NCBI RefSeq assembly: GCF_051106095.1
Contig: NC_135791.1
Location: 8,094,001-8,158,000, forward strand
Reading direction: 5' to 3'
Source: Pogona vitticeps
Taxonomy: Eukaryota > Chordata > Lepidosauria > Squamata > Agamidae
DNA: 64,000 nucleotides
Shown here: piece by piece, positions 1 through 12,219 of the stretch
How positions within the stretch are numbered: position 1 is the stretch's first letter
How the letters are laid out: each line of letters begins with the position of its first letter
The notes under the pieces: generated by a model
What the model saw: the letters and a program-made list of their open reading frames with translations, nothing else
The model's database searches: none
What the model was told of the DNA's origin: nothing
Made by a program: the position numbers and the translations under genes

Positions 1-1152
1 AAACCAGGTTGCCTAGGAAGGACGGCTGAAGAAATGGCCTCTAGCAGCCATTTTTACCCTGTCTACCCTGCCTCACCTAAAGCCGCTTGTAGTATGGCAT
101 GAAACGGAATGTCACAAGAGCTTCTGAAGATTGTAGAGGTGTGGTTGCTGAGGGACCCCTCCACCTTCTGCCATTTCTTCATTTCCCATTGGAGGGGAGA
201 AGGCACTGGCACGCCCCAGAGCACCCACAGGCCCTGCGAGGTCAGGATGGGGAGCAGAAATTTCATAGCCCACCCCTCCCATCCTGAGGCAACTCGCCTC
301 GAGGTCACAGCAGAACTGCTTGGCATGAACATTTAAAACAAACATGTACGGTAATGGCAAAAATACAATCTCTCTTAATTACTGGATTTGGTTTGTGGGA
401 TTATATTGAGAGAGACAGCAAAATGCCACAGATACCATGGTATCTCCCCTGCCAGGTAAGGCTTTGCAACCAAAGGGAACTGTTTTACTTGCTTAGGAAG
501 CCAATCTGCTATGGAGTCCGCTATATTTGAGTGGCAGGTATCAACATTATGGAACGGGTTGGCCTAGAAAAGGGACAGGGTTTAAGGAGTGACTTCTTGC
601 TGGAAATATAAACTGGGGTAAAGGGTTTCTGAATATGTGATGTACCACTTTGTGTACACCTGCTATAGCAGGTCAGTACGTAAGGAAGAGGGGGCTGAAT
701 AAGCAGCAGTTTTGACTATTTTACGTAATCAGCAAGGTGTTGACTTTAAAAAGGCTGGCCGTAGCATAGTACATACAGTATGGCAAGAGAGTTAATAGAT
801 GCCAAGAACTACAACTCCCAGAAACCTCCAGCTAGCATGGCCACATGGCCCCTAGGGTGGCAGAGGAATTTTGGAAGCAATGGTCTCAAAAATAACATTT
901 CTAACCTTTGACATTGAGAAAAACCCAGCTATCCTCACTCTCCCTTGAACTGTGCAGGGAAAATCAAAGGATGGCAGTCTGAAATGTTTGAGGCATCACA
1001 TTCTGGTTAGAAAGATAAGTCAAACTTCTTGCAGAACTTGAAACGTCCGGCATGCATTAAAAGGAGCTTCACAAAAGGCACATTTTTATACTCGTTTAGG
1101 CTCTGTCCATTCCTGGCATCCTAAACCAAGGGTTTTTTTTAGTTCAAATTAC
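1..1152. other. GPATCH3 intron, no exon recognised
   Basis: This stretch follows the fourth recognised GPATCH3 coding exon on the minus strand. I looked for the next expected parts of the protein (the MRLEQRL region and the G-patch) and did not find them, so the remaining exons probably lie left of the window. No clear repeat family was recognised here. Confidence 0.5.
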
Positions 1153-4100
1153 CTTTGTCATAGTAGATGCTCATGTCCACATCCCAGTCATCTGCCGTCT
1201 GCTCATCAAAATCTGCCAAAAAGACAAGTGTGGCACTGTTAACTTTCTGTCAAATCATTAGCACAACGATGCCATCAAGATCAGCTCTTCTTGCCATAGC
1301 CAAATGCTGTCATGTATGCTGCAAATGTGTTGAAACTAGATATCGATGGTAGCATGGTAAAAAACAAAATAGAAACAAAAAACTTTGCTTCCTTTGATCC
1401 ATAGGCCCTCAGAATGGAAACACTTAAAAAAACCCACATTTCCTGACTGTACACAAAAACCACCCGTTCGGCCTTTGTTTCTATTACCCCACACCTTCTT
1501 CCTTAGGACTTAATGCTTGCTTTATTATTTTTGTTTTGTTTTCTTAATGGTCCCATAAAGGGATCACCTGTCCCTGAGTATTTATTGTTCTGAGGACCAC
1601 ACGGCCTTGTCCTGGCTTCTTTTTCCTTGCACATCTCTTGGCATTGCATTTCCTTGACGCACGCTAACCCTCTTCCAGTTCTGACAAGAAGTGCAAGCAT
1701 GCAGTAGACCACCCACCAAAAACAGAGTTAAGCCCATGCGTTTGCTATGGCCAACTCAAAATGCATTCCTTTCCCAAGTTCTAAGCTGGAAAGAGCAGCT
1801 GGCTTCTTTCTGAACACGGGTTGTGTTTCACAAATCACACGCACGATCAAGGGCAAGCCTGCTCCTTGAGGAAGGGAAGTGCCTTACAGTCTATTTTTGG
1901 GTGACACACAACAGGAGAGCATCGGAATCTGAGAGTAACCATTTGTAAAGGCACACGACTCAGAGTGCAGGCTTAGTGATGAAACTTTGAGCTTCCCCCA
2001 AAGATGAACGGCAAATGCAAAGCAGACCTGGGCAAAACAAGCAAATGGCATCTTTCCCAATGAAAAATACAATATAATTCACAGCCAGGAGTTCTTAAGT
2101 GTAAAGTGTACAGTACTCCCATCTCTGTGGAGACCTGAGCAAGGGCATAAGAATGGTGCCGCTCCTCCTCTTTCAGATATATATATATATGCATTTGGAT
2201 GGGACTAAGAAGCAAGCATCAGTTTGTCTCCCCTCATCCCAGTCACAAAGAGAGACATGCCCTTCCTGGCTGCACAGACTCAGGAGCCTCTCATCCAGGG
2301 GCGCACAACTGGTGGCTCACTGGATATTGCTGGATTGCAACTCCCATCAGTCCTAACCACTTGCTGCCCTGGATGGGGCTGATGGGACTTGTAGTCCAAT
2401 AACATTTGTAGGGCCACAAAAATTCTTCTCTTGGAAACACTGAAGTCTAACATCAATAGCTCCTGCCGTCTGCTTTACAACACATTTAAAGGCCAAGAAA
2501 AAGCCACAGAGGAAGTGACATTTTGCTCAAATGGCAAATTGCACCTTGCAGAGGATTCTGGAGGGTGCAGTTTGCTATTGTTCACACCTAGTACAAGGGA
2601 ACTGTGTGTTTGCTGCAGTCATCCACAGCAGGGCAAAATGAATCCCAGACCTTGGGAGGACACACAGCCCTGACTTTATCACTTCAGAGCTTGAAGCGAA
2701 TCTAAAATTGTTGAGCCGTAAGCGTTGGTAAAGGAACTTTTCAAAGTTACACAGGGAACAGTATGGACAAGCTGTAACTGAGACTGCAGTGCCTGGTGGA
2801 GGCGGGAATCTCTCTCTTACTATACACTTGCTTCAAATGTAGATTTGAAGAAACTGCAGAATCTGGATGGTAGTTCTGCAGCTAAAGTAACATCAAATGC
2901 TAGTTTGCTTTCCCATTCTGCTCAATGACAAGTCACCATTCATAGTTAATGTCTGACAGATAAAGGCTGCCTAGGGTGACCTTTTGTGGTGTCCCCCTGA
3001 AGCAGCAGCAGCTGGAAATAGGTTTTCCTTACGATTACCACCAGCGCTGATGTACTCTATCCCAAGGGCACTGCGAGCAAAAGAACCGTGGCGGGCCAGA
3101 TGGAATAAGGAGGCAGCAATCAATGAAAGACAGCAGAAAAGGAATACCAGCGGGCTTGACATGGCTTGGATGTAACACAATACCAAGAGATATTTGTGTG
3201 GGTGGGGAAGTGATATGGAGCATCCAGTCACAGACTGGAGAAGAAATCCTCTCTTTTTTCTTTTTGGACGGGGGGCTTGTTTGTGCACTGAAGTGCCACA
3301 GACACTGACGGTCTGACGTTTCCAGCGCTTCCTTAATGAAGGGCTTCTACAAGAGCACAGGCTGGAAAAAAGATCAAGAATTGACAACAATGAGAAAGAC
3401 CTCCAGCTTGCGATTACCTCCTCCTTCTTCTTGCTGCCAATACTGTGCATCTGTATAGAAGACTAAACCAGAGCCTCCTTTCTCCCATTTAAGTTCAATC
3501 TCCTCCTCGTACAAACGTTCCTTTGTGCGCTCCTGGCTGGTGACGTCCTCATGCAAAGCCTCATGTCGCTCCCATTCCTCGCATCTGTCATCATCAGCAT
3601 CCTACAAGAGAAGTGGGTGGCAAGGAAACAGATTAACAAAACAGCAATGGCTGGCTCAGTTTTTTTCTGAGTAATCCCTTCGTCACTTTAGTAAATTTAC
3701 TAACTGGAAGCCTGTTCAGATGACAGTCACCCTAGAACTTCCACTTGCGGATAGATGAACAAAGAGTTGTACCTTCACCTTCCGACTTCAGTGGCATTCC
3801 TGAACTGCAAAATACCATGTCTATTTAGACACAGGATCAGACTAACATTGTAATCTTAGCTTTACTTTCAATATGCAGCCATATTAGGAAGATTCTTTTT
3901 CCAAACAGATACGGTCTCTACTGTTTAAGGGATTATACTATATATGCATACAATACAAAAAGCAAACTCCTGAGGACTTTATCATTTGTAAAATCTTTTG
4001 AAAAAGATCTGAAAGCCTGCACACACTTTTGTGCTTTTTGATGGATCAATACAAGCAGAATATTAAGAATATTACCACAATACAGATTTTTATAATTTTG

Positions 4101-6342
4101 CCTCTCCTTTTTATAAGCAAGTAGACAATCCACCGTGAACAGCATCTGAAAAACTCCAGGATATGGGTATTGGAGTTAGTTATATCTGCTATTGATTAAT
4201 TAGCTGCTCTTTTCTGACAAATGAGAAGCACAAAAATACCACAGATCAATTTTTGCAAACTATGTATTACTGTAACAAAAACCCTCCATTTTGATGGGCT
4301 GGGTTTTTAACCTTTTCTTTTTTGATGGCTTAATAAATTAATAAATCTTCAAAGATGCAAGTGCCACCAACTGGGTCTAATGTGGGCAGAAATCTATTGG
4401 TGATAAAGCACAAATTCCCCAGCTCCCAATACCTCTTTGCATAGTTGCTAATATACAATAGCAGAAACCTTTGAGTCAAAGTTCAGACAGTGGTTTGGGG
4501 CAACTTATATTAGACATCTCTGAGTTTCATATTAATGAAAGCATGTTGCCCAACCCAGATGAATAGTTAAATATTAGCAAAATCTTTTTCCTTCATTAAA
4601 GTGAATAAAATTGTGTCTCTAAGATATAAACATATAATTCCATTCTCTAACCAGAGATACATACGCTATCCAATGGAGACTCTTCTTGTGATGTCTTCTC
4701 TGGTTCTTCCCAATCTCCCTCTTCTGGGGCACAGCCTTGATTAGCCATTTCTCCTTCCAGAAGCTGTTCCCCTTCCGTTATTTCCTCTCCTGTAGATGTG
4801 TAGACTCGCTCTTCTTCTACAACAGTCTCCGTTTCCTCATACGTGTATGGCACATTTCCATACCTGCGGGAAGACCCAGTCTTTGGGAACTGTAATTGCA
4901 ACTTTCTGATAACCCTAGAAGGCATACGGCAGGCTTTGATGAGATCCAAGAAGACTCTCATGGGCGTCCCTACATTGCCATGAGGCATGAAAGCAGGAGG
5001 ATTCAGTTCAGGCAGGAGTTTTAAATCTTCCTGAGTAAAAGTTTCTTTTGATGTCCTGCAGTGTTCCTTTTTGGTTTTATAGGGAAATGTGCCAGCATCT
5101 GTGACAAAATGAAAAAATAAAACATTGAACAAGCACAGTACTGCCATGTAAAGACTGAAATCCTGTTAGCATAAAGTTATGTCATGTAAACAGGATGTCA
5201 TCATTATCCAGTGACAAGAACATTTAATTTAAATGAATGTAAGGCCTCCTATTGTCCCTTTTCAGTTTCTGAGGTTCCCAAAAGCTCTCCTTTGCCCTGG
5301 GGAGACTTGAGACAGAGAAAGGCTTTAACAGCCAAAAATTACTGCCAGATTGTAGATGGGCATCCTGATCCTAGCAAAGCAAATGTTTGATATTAAGGGC
5401 TCCCCCTCCTGCAATCCTGAGGCTCCTAAAGGCTGCTCCGTGAGCAGAAGGGAGCCTCAGAACCTGAAAAGGGAGGACAGGAACTTTTCAATTCATTTAA
5501 ATTAAATATTCCCAACATTATTCCTTTACATGTAGTAAATGTGTGCAAGGGGACTTCGGCCAGTTTTCATTTCTCATTTATTCTCGGGGAAAAAAGAATT
5601 CAGAAACATACTACATTTAACTGCTATAACAAATATTAAAGGTTATTCCATTTGCAGGACTGGCCCAAACCCTTTTGTTGATTGAGAAGAAAATATTACT
5701 TCCTTTTGCCCAGAACTTAAGGTACACTGTAGCCAAGGCCAGGCAAGTTATTTTGGTCCATGTTGCAGAAACTCCCACCTCCCAAACCCTTCTCCTTTAC
5801 AGCAAAGATAGTATGTAGTTGCATGACTAGCCCAGCTGCTCATCTAGTGTATAATTCCTTATAGAAATAATATAATTATTGGAGCCGAAAACGTGAAAGG
5901 TACACTGGGTGGTCTACCGAGTTGTACTTTAGGGCTAGGCAAGAAGACCTATTCAAGATATGAACCACCAGAGACTTCCCTCTTGTCTACTACCTCTGTC
6001 CGGGGAAACGCGAACCCTTCTTATGAGGCACCGGCCGAGAACAGTTTCTCCCTGCCTGTCAATCCAGCGCTTGCCCGAGTACATACGAAGCAAACGCCGC
6101 GACCAGCCGGACCGCACCACGACCAAGCAGCAACAAGTCGGCCCTGGCCGCGGAGGGACCTCGGACCGCTCTCCGCCTTCGGGACGGTGCCGGAAATGGA
6201 AGCAGAGGAAGCCGCCGGCCTCGATGAATTGGCTGAAGTAGGAGCGGAGATCGGGGGAGCGAAGCCGGGCAGGAATGCAGCTCACCAGGCAATACCGGCC
6301 CTCGGGTTGAAGAGCGGAAGGGCCAGCAGTGGGCGCCGCCAT
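1153..6342 (-). CDS. GPATCH3: GPATCH3, G-patch domain protein 3, coding exons 1-4 (partial)
   Basis: Four minus-strand exons join in frame with canonical sites: 6342-5994 (349 nt), 5098-4665 (434), 3601-3418 (184) and 1212-1153 (60). The start is the ATG at 6342 giving MAAPTAGPSALQ; the frame is open further upstream, but this start fits the mammalian protein length and sits in a CpG-rich promoter. Family landmarks recalled from the human protein are all present: LRSYFSQF and RMYSGKRWID in exon 1, LPELNPPAFMPHGNVGTP and FPKTGSSRRYGNVPYTYE in exon 2, EEIELKWEKGGSGLVFYTDA in exon 3, FDEQTADDWDVDMSIYYD in exon 4. The G-patch itself and the C-terminus lie outside. The family is nuclear and linked to RNA and innate signalling, which is literature knowledge and not visible here. 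No disabling change was seen in the four exons. Confidence 0.95.
2311..2412. repeat. Palindromic MITE-like repeat
   Basis: The two halves are imperfect inverted copies around the motif GCAACTCCCATCAG / CTGATGGGACTTGTAGTCC. This structure is typical of short non-autonomous DNA elements scattered in sauropsid genomes. Related but distinct hAT-like copies occur elsewhere in the window. It lies in a GPATCH3 intron. The class is inferred from structure only. Confidence 0.5.
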
Positions 6343-6460
6343 TTTGCAAGGCCACAACACATCACGTGAGAAACGAAGCGTAATACGTCCCCAACGCAAG
6401 ATGGCGCCGCAGCAACAGCGCATGACCCAAGGGCTTAAAGTAGAGATAGACACATTGTAG
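6336..6460 (-). promoter_or_regulatory. GPATCH3 CpG-rich promoter with YY1-like sites
   Basis: The CpG-dense stretch covers GPATCH3 exon 1 and about 100 bp upstream. Two YY1-type motifs are readable: CAAAATGGCGGC on the minus strand overlapping the start codon (about 6336-6347), and AAGATGGCGCC on the plus strand near 6399. YY1 sites around the start codon are common in TATA-less housekeeping promoters. The transcription start itself is not determined. Confidence 0.5.
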
Positions 6461-6807
6461 AACGCCCCATAGAGATAAGAAAATGCATTATATATATTTT
6501 GTAAGAAGGTAATAGATAAATATAACAGTCAGAAGAATATAGGAAGAGAACAAATGAAACCATACTGGGCATACATGGATCCTCATGTCTGGCTAAAGTC
6601 ACATGAAAATATAATACTGTAGTCTTTAAGGTGCCACATGTTTTTGTGTTGTTTTGTTTTGTTTCTTTGGATTTTGCCTGATGGGTCTGGCTAAGGTAAC
6701 CCTTTGGATCTGGCCAAATCTCTTCCTACACAGTGTGTTTAACATGTAGTTCGAAGATCGAACTCTTAAGCAACCAAGTAAGCACCAAACCTGCATTACT
6801 TTTAACT

Positions 6808-9800
6808 GTGTGTGTTTAGTCGTTTAGTCGTGTCCGACTCTTCGTGACCCCATGGACCAGAGCACGCCAGGCCCTCCTGTCTTCTACTGCCTCCCGGAGT
6901 TGTGTCAGGTTCATGTTGGTTGCTTCGCAGACACTGTCCAGCCATCTCATCCTCGGTCGTCCCCTTCTCCTCTTGCCATCACACTTTCCCAACATCAGGG
7001 TCTTTTCCAGGGAGTCTTTTCTTCTCATTAGATGGCCAAAGTACTGGAGCCTCAGCTTCAGGATCTGTCCTTCCAGTGAGCACTCAGGGTTGATTTCCTT
7101 TAGAACTGATAGGTTTGTTCTCCTTGCAGTCCAGGGGATTCTCAAGAGCCTCCTCCAGCACCACAATTCAAAGGCATCAATTCTTCGGCGGTCTGCTTTC
7201 TTTATGGTCCAGCTCTCACTTCCATACATCACGACAGGAAAAACCATAGCTTTGACTATTCGGACTTTTGTTGGCAAGGTGATGTCTCTGCTTTTCAAGA
7301 TGCTGTCCAGATTTGTCATCGCTTTCCTCCCAAGAAGAAGGCGCCTTTTAATTTCAGGGCTGCTGTCTCCATCTGCAGTGATCATGGAGCCCAGGAAGAT
7401 AAAATTTGACACTGCCTCCATATCTTCCCCTTCTATTTCCCAGGAGGTGATGGGACCAGTGGCCATGATCTTAGTTTTTTTGATGTTGAGTTTCAGACCA
7501 TTTTTTGCACTCTCCTCTTTCACTCTCATTACAAGGTTCTTTAATTCCTCCTCACTTTCTGCCATCAGAGTGGTATCATCTGCATATCGGAGGTTGTTGA
7601 TATTTCTTCCGGCAATCTTAATTCCGGCTTGGGTTTCTTCCAGTCCAGCCTTCCGCATGATGTATTCTGCATATAAGTTAAATAAGCTGGGGGACAATAT
7701 ACAGCCTTGCCGTACTCCTTTCCCAATTTTGAACCACTCAGTTGTTCCATGACCAGTTCTAACCGTTGCTTCCTGTCCCACATATAGGTTTCTCAGGAGA
7801 CAGATAAAGTGGTCAGGCACTCCCATTTCTTTAAGAACTTGCCATAGTTTGCTGTGGTCCACACAGTCAAAGGCTTTCGCATAGTCAATGAAGCAGAAGT
7901 AGATATTTTTCTGGAACTCTCTGGCTTTCTCCATAATCCAGCGCAAGTTAGCAATTTGGTCTCGAGTTCCTCTGCCTCTTCGGAATCCAGCTTGTACTTC
8001 TGGGAGTTCTCGGTCCACATACTGCTGAAGCCTACCTTGTAGGATTTTGAGCATAACCTTGCTAGCGTGCGAAATGAGTGCAATTGTACGATAGTTGGAG
8101 CATTCTTTGGCACTGCCTTTCTTTGGGATTGGGATGTAGACTGATCTTTTCCAATCCTCTGGCCACTGTTGAGTTTTCCAAACTTGCTGGCATATTGAAT
8201 GTAGCACCTTAACAGCATCATCTTTCAAGATTTTAAATAGTTCAACTGGAATGCCATCACCTCCACTGGCTTTGTTGTTAGCCAGGCTTTCTAAGGCCCA
8301 CTTGACTTCGCTCTCCAGGATGTCTGGCTCAAGGTCAGCAACTACATTGTCTGGGTTGTCCGGGATATCCACATCTTTCTGATATAATTCCTCTGTGTAT
8401 TCTTGCCACCTCTTCTTGACGTCTTCTGCTTCTGTTAGGTCCCTCCCATTTTTGTCTTTTATCATGTTCATCTTTGCGCAAAATGTTCCTCTAATATGTC
8501 CAATTTTCCTGAACAGATCTCTGGTCTTTCCTTTTCTGTTATCTTCCTCTATTTCTTTGCATTGTTCATTTAAGAAGGCCCTCTTGTCTCTCCTTGCTAT
8601 TCTTTGGAAGTCTGAATTCAAGTTTCTGTAACTTTCCCTATCTCCCTTGCATTTTGCTTCCCTTCTCCTCTCTGCTATTTCTAAGGCCTCGTTGGACAGC
8701 CACTTTGCTTTCTTGCATTTCCTTTTCTTTGGGATGGTTTTCGTTGCTGCCTCCTGGACAATGTTACGAGCCTCTATCCAAAGTTCTTCAGGCACTCTGT
8801 CCACCAAATCTAGTTCCTTAAATCTGTTCTTTACTTCCACTGTGTATTCATAAGGGATTTGGTTTAGATTATACCTGAGTGGCCCAGTGGTTTTTCCTAA
8901 TCTCTTCAGTCTAAGCTTGAATTTTGCTATGAGAAGCTGATGATCAGAACCGCAGTCAGCTCCAGGTCTTGTTTTTGCTGACTGTATAGAGCTTCTCCAT
9001 CTTTGGCTGCAGAGAATATAATCAATCTGATTTCGATATTGCCCATCTGGTGATTTCCATGTATAGAGTCGCCTCTTGTGTTGTTGGAAAAGAGTGTTTG
9101 TGATGACCAGCTTATTTTCTTGACAAAACTCTATTAGCCTTTGTCCTGCTTCGTTCTGAACTCCAAGGCCAAACTTCCCTGTTGTTCCTTTTATCTCTTG
9201 GCTCCCTACTTTAGCATTCCAGTCCCCTAGAATGAGAAGAACATCTTTCTTTGGTGTCAGTTCTAGAAGATGTTGTAAATCTTCATAGAATTGTTCAATT
9301 TCAGTCTCCTCAGCAATGCTGGTTGGTGCATAAACTTGGATTATTGTGATGTTGAATGGTCTGCCTTGGATTCGTATTGACATCATTCTATCATTTTTGA
9401 GATTGTATCCCATTACAGCTTTTCCCACTCTTTTGTTGACTATGAGGGCTACTCCATTCCTTCTACGGGATTCTTGCCCACAATAGTAGATATGATAATC
9501 ATCTGAGCTGAATTCGCCCATTCCTGTCCATTTTAGTTCACTGATGCCCAGGATGTCGATGTTTATTCTTGCCATCTCCTGTTTGACCACCTCCAGCTTC
9601 CCAAGGTTCATAGATCTTACATTCCAGGTTCCTATGCAGTATTTTTCTTTGCAGCATTGGATTTTCCTTTCACTTCCAGGCACGTCCACAGCTGAGCGTC
9701 CTTTCGGCTTTGGCCCAACCACTTCATTAGCTCTGGAGCTACTTGTACTTGTCCTCCACTCTTCCTCAGTAGCATGTTGGACGCCTTCCGACCTGAGGGG

Positions 9801-10025
9801 CCCATCTTCCAGCGTCATATCTTTTAGCCTTTTGTTTCTGATCATGGGGCGTTCTTGGCAAAGATACTGGAGTGGCTTGCCATTTCCTACTCCAGGTGGA
9901 TTGCGTTTAGTCGGAACTCTCCACTATGTCCTGTCCGTCTTGGGTGTCCCTGCACGGCATAGCCCATAGTTTCTCTGAGTTACTCAAGCCCCTTCGCCAC
10001 GACAAGGCAGCAATCCATGAAGAAG
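6808..10025 (-). mobile_element. Full-length BovB (RTE-clade) LINE
   Basis: The element runs from its 3' end at about 6808 to its 5' end at about 10025, 3.2 kb. It is flanked by a perfect 11-bp duplication, tacttttaact, at 6797-6807 and 10026-10036. One open reading frame fills nearly the whole length. The left end shows the conserved BovB 3' sequence, which recurs at the left ends of the three shorter copies in this window. The intact frame and unmutated duplication imply a recent insertion. It lies just upstream of GPATCH3. Confidence 0.92.
6816..9845 (-). CDS. BovB ORF2: endonuclease-reverse transcriptase, 1009 aa, uninterrupted
   Basis: A single open frame of 1009 codons encodes an AP-type endonuclease followed by a non-LTR reverse transcriptase. 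The endonuclease starts near residue 70 (GTWNVRSMN). It contains DILGISELKW with the catalytic acidic residue, GDWNAKVG near residue 210, and a terminal SDHQLLIAKF. The reverse transcriptase carries GFRRGRGTRDQIANLRW, FIDYAKAFDCVDH, GVRQGCILSP and the catalytic RYADD near residue 752. The C-terminus contains the BovB-typical ELWCWRRLLR and GHLMRRKDSLEKTLMLGK segments. The length matches known BovB proteins. The protein would nick target DNA and copy its own RNA in place. Nothing obviously inactivating is visible. Confidence 0.93.
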   Translation of the reverse strand: MIRNKRLKDMTLEDGPLRSEGVQHATEEEWRTSTSSSRANEVVGPKPKGRSAVDVPGSERKIQCCKEKYCIGTWNVRSMNLGKLEVVKQEMARINIDILGISELKWTGMGEFSSDDYHIYYCGQESRRRNGVALIVNKRVGKAVMGYNLKNDRMMSIRIQGRPFNITIIQVYAPTSIAEETEIEQFYEDLQHLLELTPKKDVLLILGDWNAKVGSQEIKGTTGKFGLGVQNEAGQRLIEFCQENKLVITNTLFQQHKRRLYTWKSPDGQYRNQIDYILCSQRWRSSIQSAKTRPGADCGSDHQLLIAKFKLRLKRLGKTTGPLRYNLNQIPYEYTVEVKNRFKELDLVDRVPEELWIEARNIVQEAATKTIPKKRKCKKAKWLSNEALEIAERRREAKCKGDRESYRNLNSDFQRIARRDKRAFLNEQCKEIEEDNRKGKTRDLFRKIGHIRGTFCAKMNMIKDKNGRDLTEAEDVKKRWQEYTEELYQKDVDIPDNPDNVVADLEPDILESEVKWALESLANNKASGGDGIPVELFKILKDDAVKVLHSICQQVWKTQQWPEDWKRSVYIPIPKKGSAKECSNYRTIALISHASKVMLKILQGRLQQYVDRELPEVQAGFRRGRGTRDQIANLRWIMEKAREFQKNIYFCFIDYAKAFDCVDHSKLWQVLKEMGVPDHFICLLRNLYVGQEATVRTGHGTTEWFKIGKGVRQGCILSPSLFNLYAEYIMRKAGLEETQAGIKIAGRNINNLRYADDTTLMAESEEELKNLVMRVKEESAKNGLKLNIKKTKIMATGPITSWEIEGEDMEAVSNFIFLGSMITADGDSSPEIKRRLLLGRKAMTNLDSILKSRDITLPTKVRIVKAMVFPVVMYGSESWTIKKADRRRIDAFELWCWRRLLRIPWTARRTNLSVLKEINPECSLEGQILKLRLQYFGHLMRRKDSLEKTLMLGKCDGKRRRGRPRMRWLDSVCEATNMNLTQLREAVEDRRAWRALVHGVTKSRTRLND

Positions 10026-10036
10026 TACTTTTAACT

Positions 10037-11040
10037 ACAATACTTGAAATCCTGTTGGGTGGGGCCCATCTGCGCAATGGCAATGTTGGCAGTAGTGCTG
10101 ATTAAAGTCTTCTTTTTGCAAGTTTGGGGAGCATGTGACTTTGTCACATTGTGTATGAGCCATGTACCCCACAAAACCACAGGAAAAAAAAACATTGATC
10201 ACTCACAATGTGCTGCTGCCAATAATCTCATTCCTGTTGCACAAGGCAGAGCTGAGCAACAGGATTTTCAGGAAACATTTTTATTGTCTTCTGTTTGGTT
10301 GTGCTTGAGCCTTGCCAGGTTATTAAGGGCATAGTCCAAAACAAAACTCTTAAGATATTTGCTTAGAATTGCATTCTATAACATATAATGGACCACATTC
10401 AAAACACACACATACAAATGTTGATAAGATCTGCTCCATGGGCTGCAGAGAGCCAGCAACCCAACAGGCTGTAGGTATGAGGGCTGTTCATGTGAATGTT
10501 ATTGGCATCTCAATGCCCCTTGCTCCCTTTTTAATAGTTTCAGAGGACTCTCCCTGTTAATCCATAGTCTGTTGCAGCAAAACCATGAAACTAGTGCTTG
10601 TAAAGGCTGTGGCCCAGTTTCCTATTTCCAGTGTTTTCTGTTCATTAAGGCAGTGGTCCCCAACCATGGGCCTCCAGATGTTCTTGGACTTCAATTCCCA
10701 GAAATCCTGACCAGCAGAGGTGGTGGTGAAGGCTGTGTAGGATGAGAGAGGACCTCTGTGACACTCAGGGAATCCAGCGAAAAGGGCACATTCCCAATCA
10801 TCCACAGAGTGCACGACAAGTAGAGGGATGCAACAGAATCATCAAGTATGCATTGGCAAAACAATTAATTGCTGAGGATGGACAATGAGATAAGCACCTT
10901 CCCATGATCCTCATGACTAGGAGGGCACTGGGAACTGCTGGCACCCTATCTAAAATAGGGGTGCATGGATGAGCCATGAATGAGAACACCCGAGTTTCTG
11001 TACTCTCCCAGCTTTTTGTACCCAGAGTGGGTCAGAATAG
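10037..11040. other. Intergenic, one half MITE
   Basis: No gene recognised. A hAT-type half element begins at 10651 with CAGTGGTCCCCAACCATGGG and contains the usual TCCAGATGTTCTTGGACTTC segment to about 10735. Short open frames here have no recognisable motif. Confidence 0.4.
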
Positions 11041-11260
11041 ATTTGTGGATAGCAGAGCTGGTGCAAGCTTTGTGAGAAATTGCGCACAATAAGAATGTCA
11101 GAAAATAAGGGAAATGTCCAAAGAGGACAGCTAAAACACAAGTGGAGAGAAGGAGATTTAGTGATGTTGAAAGACCTGGTTCCAAAAGGAAGGATGAATC
11201 TGAAATCAACTGGACCGTACAGGATTAAGGATGTGGTAGCAATGCTTGTCAGCACATGCA
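11041..11260 (+). mobile_element. Retroelement pol remnant (fossil)
   Basis: A short plus-strand reading contains KWREGDLVMLKDLVPKG followed by STGPYRIKDV. This is the pattern of the C-terminal domain of gypsy/BEL or retroviral integrases, where a GD-V segment is followed by a GPY/F-like motif. Only a small piece is recognisable. It is a fossil; family assignment beyond LTR retroelement is uncertain. Confidence 0.5.
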
Positions 11261-11440
11261 AAGGAGATGTTTGGAGACAAGGTTGATCAGGTAAAAGGAT
11301 AGCTTACTTACCATAATGATGGGTCTCTCTGAATTCACACTAAATGAGTGAGTACCAAGGTCACTTACCAGCTGGAGGGTTGTCATGGAAGAACAGAAGC
11401 CAACAGTGGGAACAGGGCGTAGGCCTTAGGTGAGTGAAAT

Positions 11441-12215
11441 AATCATCTTTTTAAAAGACAAAACAATGTTTGCCTCTTAGAAGAAGCAGAACTGTTCCAG
11501 ACTTCCAAACAGTTGAGATCTTCTCTTCTGTGCAGATGCAATGTTTAGTGTGTTCAGAAGCAAAAAAGGGAAATGGACTCCTGCACCTTGATTAGTTGTG
11601 TCAATGGCTCCGTCAGAGGACACGGTCCTTGTGGTGGTGCCTAGCTAGAAGAAGACATTTCAGTAGGTATTCCTTGCCAGCTACACCTGCTGCAATCCGC
11701 TTGTAGTGATCACCTTGCCTTTTGCATATGTATGAAAGTATTTGCATGCACCAATAGGAGTTGTTGGGAGGCGGAGCCAGAGAAACAAGAAGGGAGGGCT
11801 GAGGAAGGTAAACGGCAGTTAGAGTTTGGGAGTCAGTGAGTGAGGAGTTAGTCAATGGACAGTTAAGGGCGGCAGTTTTTTTTATTTGTTTGTTTGTTTG
11901 TTTGTTTGTTTGTTTGTTTGTTTGTTTAACTTATATGCCGCCCACTCTACCCAAAGGTCTCTGGAGAGCTTACAAAAAGTAAAATACAATTAAAATACAA
12001 CAAAAAGATAAAACAATTAAAATGCAATTAAAATAGACTGAGAGTGTGTGGAACTTAGAATTAAGTGGGAAGTAACTTATTACAAAACTACTGAATACTA
12101 AAGTCTTTGAAGAACCTACCTATGTGACCTGTATCCCATAAACCTGTTCTTGTTGAAAGTTGCCCGCAGTATGGACCTCAATCTGTCTTAAGTAAATATT
12201 GTTGACAGAGATCAA
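11441..12215 (-). repeat. LTR-like dispersed repeat, copy 1 (fossil)
   Basis: About 360 bp (11441-11800) is a diverged reverse-complement copy of 45235-45595. Shared landmarks include the segments around TGCATATGTATGAAAG and GAGTTGTTGGGAGGCGGAGCC. The sequence continues to about 12215. A TGG-starting stretch there (about 12211) could be a primer-binding site, so the unit may be an old LTR. A (TTTG)n-bearing repeat interrupts it at 11878-12040. The LTR call is an inference. Confidence 0.4.
11876..12040 (-). repeat. (TTTG)n run plus SINE/LINE-type 3' tail
   Basis: A run of about twelve TTTG units is followed by a block reading ttatatgccgcccactctac and an AAAATACAATTAAAATAC tail. This resembles the 3' end of a retroposed element in minus orientation. 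A related tail (tatatcccgctcagagtgg) occurs near 14155. Confidence 0.5.
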
Positions 12216-12219
12216 CTGG

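Noticed and set aside
6844-7752. 302-codon plus-strand open frame opposite BovB
   Set aside because: It is the antisense shadow of the BovB reverse transcriptase frame.
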